Below are positions 59,589 through 64,000 of a DNA stretch of 64,000 nt, piece after piece. This DNA comes from Clostridium sp. DSM 17811 (GTDB taxonomy: Bacteria; Bacillota; Clostridia; Clostridiales; Clostridiaceae): the NCBI RefSeq assembly GCF_018861905.1, contig NZ_JAHLDU010000012.1, positions 62,001 to 126,000 on the forward strand. Reading direction: 5' to 3'. The translations under genes and the position numbers were made by a program. The notes under the pieces are model-generated. The model was not told the DNA's origin, did not search any database, and saw nothing but the letters and a program-made list of their open reading frames with translations. How positions within the stretch are numbered: the stretch's first letter is position 1; every line of letters begins with the position of its first letter.

Positions 59589-60316
59589 GATGATTCCTCC
59601 TCTAATATTGTATATTGCTAAAAATAAAACAACTCTACAATTTCCGATTTATTGCTACAATAGTGGAACATCTCCCACTTAATATAAATTTGCACCGCAA
59701 TATTATGCTGTTGTTCATAAATCACATAATTAAAAAATCAACTTTATCATAACTTTTATCTTTATTACTGTCATCTACCACGAATAAATATTTTTTGTTC
59801 AATCCTTTTTTTGTATTATATTTGAAACTACTAATGATATATATACTATTTTTTCTATTTTACATCTCCTCACATTAAATTTATTTCTTTTTAAAATTAG
59901 ACCATTGTTCTCCTTATTTAATTATACATTGCATCGGTTCACTTATTCAATCATTTAACATAGAAACTATATTTTTCTTTATAATGTCATATCCTTTACT
60001 CCCTATACTCATTTATCTACGCCATAAATTACAAATCCAAATTAACTCTATTATACAACAAAAGGATAATATTGGCTATAATTGGTGTGTATGATTTTCA
60101 ACACTACTCTTTAACATAGCCTAAATGTAAATCTAATTTCGAAGTGAGGTGGTTTGCTAATTATTTTATTACAATTTGGCAATAATCATTATATCGGATG
60201 AAATTTTCATATGAGAAATATATAAATAGGGAAATTTTATCTTTTCAATTTTTTTAAAGAAATGATGCGAAATTAGTAATGAAAGAAAAGTCACGAAAAT
60301 CGAGAGAATATCTCTC
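59589..60316. other. Intergenic stretch, no gene seen
   Basis: Very AT-rich 0.7-kb region with no convincing open frame. The only short structure is GAGAGAATATCTCTC immediately before the recombinase start, a small hairpin that would lie over its ribosome-binding region. Confidence 0.5.
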
Positions 60317-61261
60317 ATGCTAAAAGTGAGGGTAGCAATATACTGCAGAGTCAGCACTGCGCATGCTGATCAAATAAAAAGCCTTAACAACCAAATCCAC
60401 CAATATAAGCAGATGGTTAAGCGGCACCTTGATTGGGAACTGGTTGATGTATATGCAGATATTAAATCCGGGAAAAACACTACCGACAGAGTAGAATTCC
60501 AAAGAATGCTCTCGGATTGCTATGACCGCAAAATCGACTTGATAATTACCAAATCAGTAAGTCGTTTTGGACGAAATACAGTGGACACACTCGATGTGAT
60601 AAATAAATTGCGTAGCCTGCTTGTTGATGTCTACTTTGAAATTGAAAACATTAATATTTCAGAGACAAGCAAGACTTTTCTGTTGTCTATTCTCGAAGCA
60701 TTAGCACAAGCTGATAGTGAATCAAGAAGCCAAAATATTAGGTGGAGTATTCGACGTGGATTTGAGACCGGAAACTCAAAATTTTATAATCGCAAGTGTT
60801 ATGGGTATATTAATGATTATGATGGAAATATTGTTATAGATGAAGCTCAATCCAAAGTAGTACAAAAAATTTATGAGTTATATCTTAGTGGATATAGCAT
60901 TCTAGCAATAATTCGTTATCTTAAAGAAGAATGTATAAATTCTCCAACTGGCAAAGATCATTGGGCCAAGCGTACAATTGATACAATGCTTTCAAATGAA
61001 AAATACACGGGCAATGTGGTGGTTGGGAAAACTTATGGCCTTGAATATCCTAGCAATAACAGAAAAATCAACAAAGGCGAATTTCAGAAATACTTATCAA
61101 TGGACTGCCACCCACCTATTATTTCACAGGATCTATTTGATAAAGTTCAGTTGAAAAAAATAAGACGTAGCAATATTCAAGTAGTTGAAGATAACGTGAC
61201 TCGCAGAACTACTCACTACAGTATGAAAAGATCTACAATAACAGAAACCAATGATGAGTAG
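60317..61261 (+). CDS. Serine recombinase lacking the zinc ribbon (314 aa)
   Basis: Resolvase domain with YCRVST (catalytic S13), VSRFGRNT and a recombinase domain (about 165-290, ending SMDCHPPIISQDLFDKVQ). It stops before the zinc-ribbon and coiled-coil parts found in the two prophage enzymes, so it is either a short-form recombinase or C-terminally truncated. No good ribosome site is visible for the ATG. Adjacent to repeat R3 and the tmRNA-like sequence, consistent with a mobile element end. Confidence 0.8.
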   Translation: MLKVRVAIYCRVSTAHADQIKSLNNQIHQYKQMVKRHLDWELVDVYADIKSGKNTTDRVEFQRMLSDCYDRKIDLIITKSVSRFGRNTVDTLDVINKLRSLLVDVYFEIENINISETSKTFLLSILEALAQADSESRSQNIRWSIRRGFETGNSKFYNRKCYGYINDYDGNIVIDEAQSKVVQKIYELYLSGYSILAIIRYLKEECINSPTGKDHWAKRTIDTMLSNEKYTGNVVVGKTYGLEYPSNNRKINKGEFQKYLSMDCHPPIISQDLFDKVQLKKIRRSNIQVVEDNVTRRTTHYSMKRSTITETNDE

Positions 61262-61355
61262 GCTAAATTTTATATCAGATAGTCGTTGCTGAGAAAATTG
61301 CTGCATTTATTTCGTAATCATACTCAAAGCCGCTAAAACACTGGCTTTCTACTTC

Positions 61356-61550
61356 CGCTAAAAAGTGTATACCCCCTACTAAAAATGCACACCCCCTACA
61401 CTAAATTTCATAGGGAGTGTGCATTTATTTCAATTTAATCCAAGTTTTTGTGATTTAAGTCTCGAATTACAGCTTGCATTTTACCAAAAAAAACAATAAA
61501 AACCCCTGAATTCAAGGGTTTTCCATTGTATCAAACTTGTTGTTTTCTTA
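61356..61550. repeat. Repeat R, copy 3, carrying a minus-strand terminator
   Basis: Same order of motifs as copies 1 and 2; the hairpin AAAACCCCTGAATTCAAGGG at about 61498-61522 with T-rich minus-strand tail would terminate the tmRNA-like transcript. The repeat ends exactly where the CCA end of that RNA begins (61551). Confidence 0.75.
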
Positions 61551-61910
61551 TGGTGGAGGCGAGGGGCGTCGAACCCCTGTCCTAAAACAATAATACCTAG
61601 GCATCTCCTATTGCATCCAATACACTAATTTTTCCTAAGTGCCTACTTTCCAGATTTGATTTTTCTAGTTTCATATTTTCTGTTCCTGGTTTAAATCTTG
61701 CCTAAGCCCGGTTCACAGTTTTTGGCGTGGAATTAGATTCTCTCCATTTTAACGACATTTCAGAAGGAAAGTCGCCTACTTCTATAAGTGACTGTTACAT
61801 ACCTAACAAATAAGAAACTTATGAGGTGGATAACAATTGAGAATTGTTATCTACGCAAGAGAACTACAAAGGGATAAACCTCCTTCTGAAGTCGTCAATG
61901 CATCTTCTTC
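61551..61910 (-). ncRNA. tmRNA-like (ssrA) 3' domain; 5' domain not recognised
   Basis: The last 55 bases on the minus strand carry an intact tRNA-like T-arm (AGGGG TTCGACG CCCCT), a seven-base acceptor strand CGCCTCC and encoded ACCA, preceded by GCCTAGG...TTTTAGGAC as in tmRNA. About 300 bases of structured sequence follow upstream (long stem CAGAAGGA/TCCTTCTG; hairpin GATAACAATT CTC AATTGTTATC). But the conserved 5' GGTTTCGAC segment and a partner for CGCCTCC are not found before the 303-aa gene at 61918. So either it is a truncated or displaced ssrA end, or an aberrant tmRNA. Boundaries upstream of 61605 are uncertain. Confidence 0.55.
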
Positions 61911-61917
61911 AAAGCTG

Positions 61918-62829
61918 TTACAGCGACCCAGAGGATGATTTAACACTAATCTGATCAGTTCGAGCTTCATTTATTTCCGAAACCATATTTCTAAATTTCT
62001 CCGCAGCTTCCTCTTTTTCTTTTAGTAATTTATTAATTCTATCATTAAAACTTTCTTGTAATTCTTGCATCTTTAATTGTTGTTGCTCTTTTAATTTTAA
62101 AAGTTCTTTGTCCATTTGAAAGATTGCTCTTTCCTTTTGCATTTCAATGTCTAGTTTAGCTTTTCTCTCTAGCTCATCTATCTTATTCTTGTTAATTTGC
62201 TTTGATTCATCTACCTGGTTTACTAATCTTCTTGCTTCCTCATTTTTATTTGATAAATCCAACTTTAATTGTATATTTTCATTTTTCAGTTCATCAAGTT
62301 CTGTTTTTAGGACTACAATTTCATCTTTATACTTAATATATTTTTCGTTGGTTTCATTTAGTTTTAATATTTTTTCACCCTGCATGTTATTTAGTGTTTT
62401 CAGACTCTTAGTATTTTCCTGTAATTCCTTAACAATATGTTTATTATCGGATTGCTCTTTTTCAAGTAAATTAATTTTCTTATTTTCTTCTTTTTTCTCT
62501 TCTTTTAATGAAATGATATTTTCGTATAGTTTTTGAACCTCTTTGTCCTTGTCCACTAACTCGTTTTTATGAAGATTTTTCACCTCTAAGCTTTTTATAT
62601 TATTTCTTTCTACTATATTTATATATATATCGGATATCCTATTTGTTATTTTTTGTAATTCATTTATATCTGATGACATAGTACTGTCTTCTTCTCTAGC
62701 CTTATTCAATTCATAGTATTTAACTACTTGCTCCATAAATTCCTTATTATTTATGCCCTCACTTTGAGCTAATTCATTAAACTTTTGTTTTACCTCATCA
62801 CTTATTCTTACGCTTAATATTGCATCCAT
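61918..62829 (-). CDS. Ribbon-helix-helix protein with long coiled coil (303 aa)
   Basis: Residues 1-45 (SVRISDEVKQKFNELAQSEGINNKEFMEQVVKYYEL) form a ribbon-helix-helix-type DNA-binding domain; residues about 60-290 are a nearly continuous coiled coil. This plan recalls plasmid partition/KfrA-like proteins that bind DNA and form filaments. GAGAGG precedes the ATG. Upstream lie palindromes and GTATACC repeats that may be its own operators. Confidence 0.7.
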   Translation of the reverse strand: MDAILSVRISDEVKQKFNELAQSEGINNKEFMEQVVKYYELNKAREEDSTMSSDINELQKITNRISDIYINIVERNNIKSLEVKNLHKNELVDKDKEVQKLYENIISLKEEKKEENKKINLLEKEQSDNKHIVKELQENTKSLKTLNNMQGEKILKLNETNEKYIKYKDEIVVLKTELDELKNENIQLKLDLSNKNEEARRLVNQVDESKQINKNKIDELERKAKLDIEMQKERAIFQMDKELLKLKEQQQLKMQELQESFNDRINKLLKEKEEAAEKFRNMVSEINEARTDQISVKSSSGSL

Positions 62830-63030
62830 CTTATTCTTCCTCTCTTAAACCAGTATTTTATATAATTAATTCAATTATTTTTACATTTAAACCCAAATAT
62901 AGCTGAAACATTGCTACTGCCTATTAAAATATCGTTATATTAATAATATCATGTAAAATACTTATCTGGCTTCATTTATTATTGATTTTTTTATAAATTT
63001 AGTCCTAAATAGTTATATATAATTATAAAT

Positions 63031-63110
63031 GGTATTTTGTATACCTTTGTATACCATTGTTTTTAAAATCTTTATACGTGTAAACATAATGTTTACAATA
63101 CAAGTATACC
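63031..63110. promoter_or_regulatory. Operator-like cluster upstream of the ribbon-helix-helix gene
   Basis: GTATACC occurs at 63039, 63049 and 63104, and TGTAAACAT A ATGTTTACA (63079-63097) is a perfect 9-bp inverted repeat. Placement 200-280 bases upstream of the 303-aa gene suits autoregulation or a partition site. Inference. Confidence 0.45.
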
Positions 63111-63168
63111 ATAAAATAAGAAAAATCATATATAAAATGAGTGAAAAAGCGTAAATTATAGCAAAAGC

Positions 63169-63208
63169 AAAACCATTCAATATAACTTTTATTATATTGA
63201 ATGGTTTT
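63169..63208. terminator. Perfect 17-bp hairpin between divergent genes
   Basis: AAAACCATTCAATATAA and its complement (63192-63208) enclose a six-base loop. A short T run follows on both strands. It may be a bidirectional terminator or an attachment/boundary structure; its AT-rich stem is weaker than usual for a terminator. Confidence 0.45.
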
Positions 63209-63483
63209 AATTGAAATAAATACTGAAATTTATAGATAACATAAATAAATTAATACATAAAAATGCAGGATGCATAGATATTTAATGTTATTGATTAAGG
63301 AAAATTAATTATCAAAAAGAGGAAGCACCCTATATGAGTATTGTAAATAATTAATAAATTGAATGTTACATAAATACATATTATACTAATGTTATATAAC
63401 TTGAGGATAAGCAATATCATACAAGACCTATATATTCATTTTTGTTATCATTGAAAATAGATAACTGGAAAGGAGAATTATAA

Positions 63484-64000
63484 ATGCAAAACGAGACCCG
63501 AACTGTTTGTTTTGATTCAGATCTGAATATAGAAGCCTATAATTTCAAAGGGATAATGCAAAAATTTCCAAACCATTTTCATGAATATTATGTTATTGGC
63601 TTTATTGAGAGTGGTAACCGATATTTATCCTGTAAAAACAAAGAATATACCGTTAAAACAGGTGATTTAACCCTGTTTAATCCTCATGACAATCATAACT
63701 GCAAACAAGTTGATGGTGGAACCCTTGACTACCGCTGCATCAATATTGAGCCTGCTGTAATGAAAAAAGTTGCCTATGAAATAACTGGCAAAGACTATTT
63801 GCCCTATTTTACAGAAACCGTCCTGTTTAGCAGTGATCTATTATCCTCTTTGAGCGAGTTACATCACATGATAATGCATGAGGAAAAAGATTTTAAAAAG
63901 GAGGAAATCTTTTTACTTATAATTGAACAATTAATAGCTGAATATGATCATGCAGGTGCAGCTCTTACAACACAACCACCAAACACCGAAATCAAGGCAG
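63484..64000 (+). CDS. AraC-type regulator, N-terminal part (runs off the window)
   Basis: 172 codons from the ATG at 63484 (AAAGGAG eight bases upstream) remain open to the window end. The cupin-type AraC_binding region is visible: FPNHFHEYYVIGFIESG, YTVKTGDLTLFNPHDNHNCKQVDGG. The helix-turn-helix domain is beyond the edge. Probably a chromosomal gene marking the right limit of the mobile region. Confidence 0.75.
   Translation, partial: MQNETRTVCFDSDLNIEAYNFKGIMQKFPNHFHEYYVIGFIESGNRYLSCKNKEYTVKTGDLTLFNPHDNHNCKQVDGGTLDYRCINIEPAVMKKVAYEITGKDYLPYFTETVLFSSDLLSSLSELHHMIMHEEKDFKKEEIFLLIIEQLIAEYDHAGAALTTQPPNTEIKA

Noticed and set aside
61551-61910. Group I intron or two-piece (permuted) tmRNA
   Set aside because: No group I core motifs were seen, and the sequence beyond the CCA end does not contain the GGTTTCGAC half expected in a permuted gene.
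1-64000. CRISPR arrays, tRNA and rRNA genes
   Set aside because: No regularly spaced direct repeats, no complete tRNA cloverleaf and no rRNA core sequence were seen on either strand.

Overview
The window is AT-rich Gram-positive DNA. Strong AGGAGG-type ribosome sites, TTGACA/TATAAT-like promoters, large serine recombinases and a GntR/AraC/aldo-keto reductase neighbourhood all suggest a Clostridia genome (Lachnospiraceae or Clostridium-like). Genus is not determinable by eye. Most of the window is mobile DNA.

Layout. (1) 1-5.5 kb: chromosomal metabolic and regulatory genes (a flavin-reductase-like gene and iron alcohol dehydrogenase diverging from an AraC regulator; an aldo-keto reductase with a textbook promoter; a GntR/FCD regulator). 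(2) 5.5-11.1 kb: a graveyard of mobile elements (tyrosine- and serine-recombinase tails, broken small genes, repeat copy R1) with small zinc-ribbon genes, a two-gene membrane module and two DNA-binding-like genes. (3) 11.3-about 50.3 kb: a nearly complete siphovirus prophage, all on the minus strand. Reading leftward, from high to low coordinates, it has regulators, replication (DUF2800, DUF2815, family A DNA polymerase, VapE-like primase/helicase, VRR-NUC, SNF2), DUF1492 sigma-like protein, HNH, ParB-methyltransferase, an amidoligase/cyclotransferase set, terminases, portal, protease, HK97 capsid, connectors, tail with a predicted -1 frameshift, tail tip, holin, amidase, and two tandem large serine recombinases. 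No CI/XRE-type repressor is visible. (4) 50.3-53.9 kb: a large GTPase gene whose leader RNA has a paralogue just downstream of the gene, and a 5'-truncated DUF4046 repeat gene. (5) 54.1-62.9 kb: an accessory island with an RlmD (RumA) C-terminal remnant, unknown proteins, repeat copies R2 and R3, a third serine recombinase, a tmRNA-like 3' domain, and a ribbon-helix-helix coiled-coil protein. (6) The window ends inside another AraC-type regulator.

The most interesting content is cargo inside the phage operons. Between large terminase and portal sits a tightly overlapping three-gene cassette (unknown protein, DUF262 protein, HEPN RNase-like protein) with its own promoter and intrinsic terminator. 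A one-gene cassette (318 aa) interrupts the tail genes between major tail protein and tail chaperone and also has its own terminator and candidate promoter. A two-gene cassette (soluble protein plus membrane protein) with a near-consensus promoter sits between the HNH gene and the packaging genes. These look like phage 'morons', plausibly immunity or superinfection-exclusion systems. The GTPase with its structured leader RNA is a fourth candidate system. All functional statements for these cassettes are inference from domains and context.
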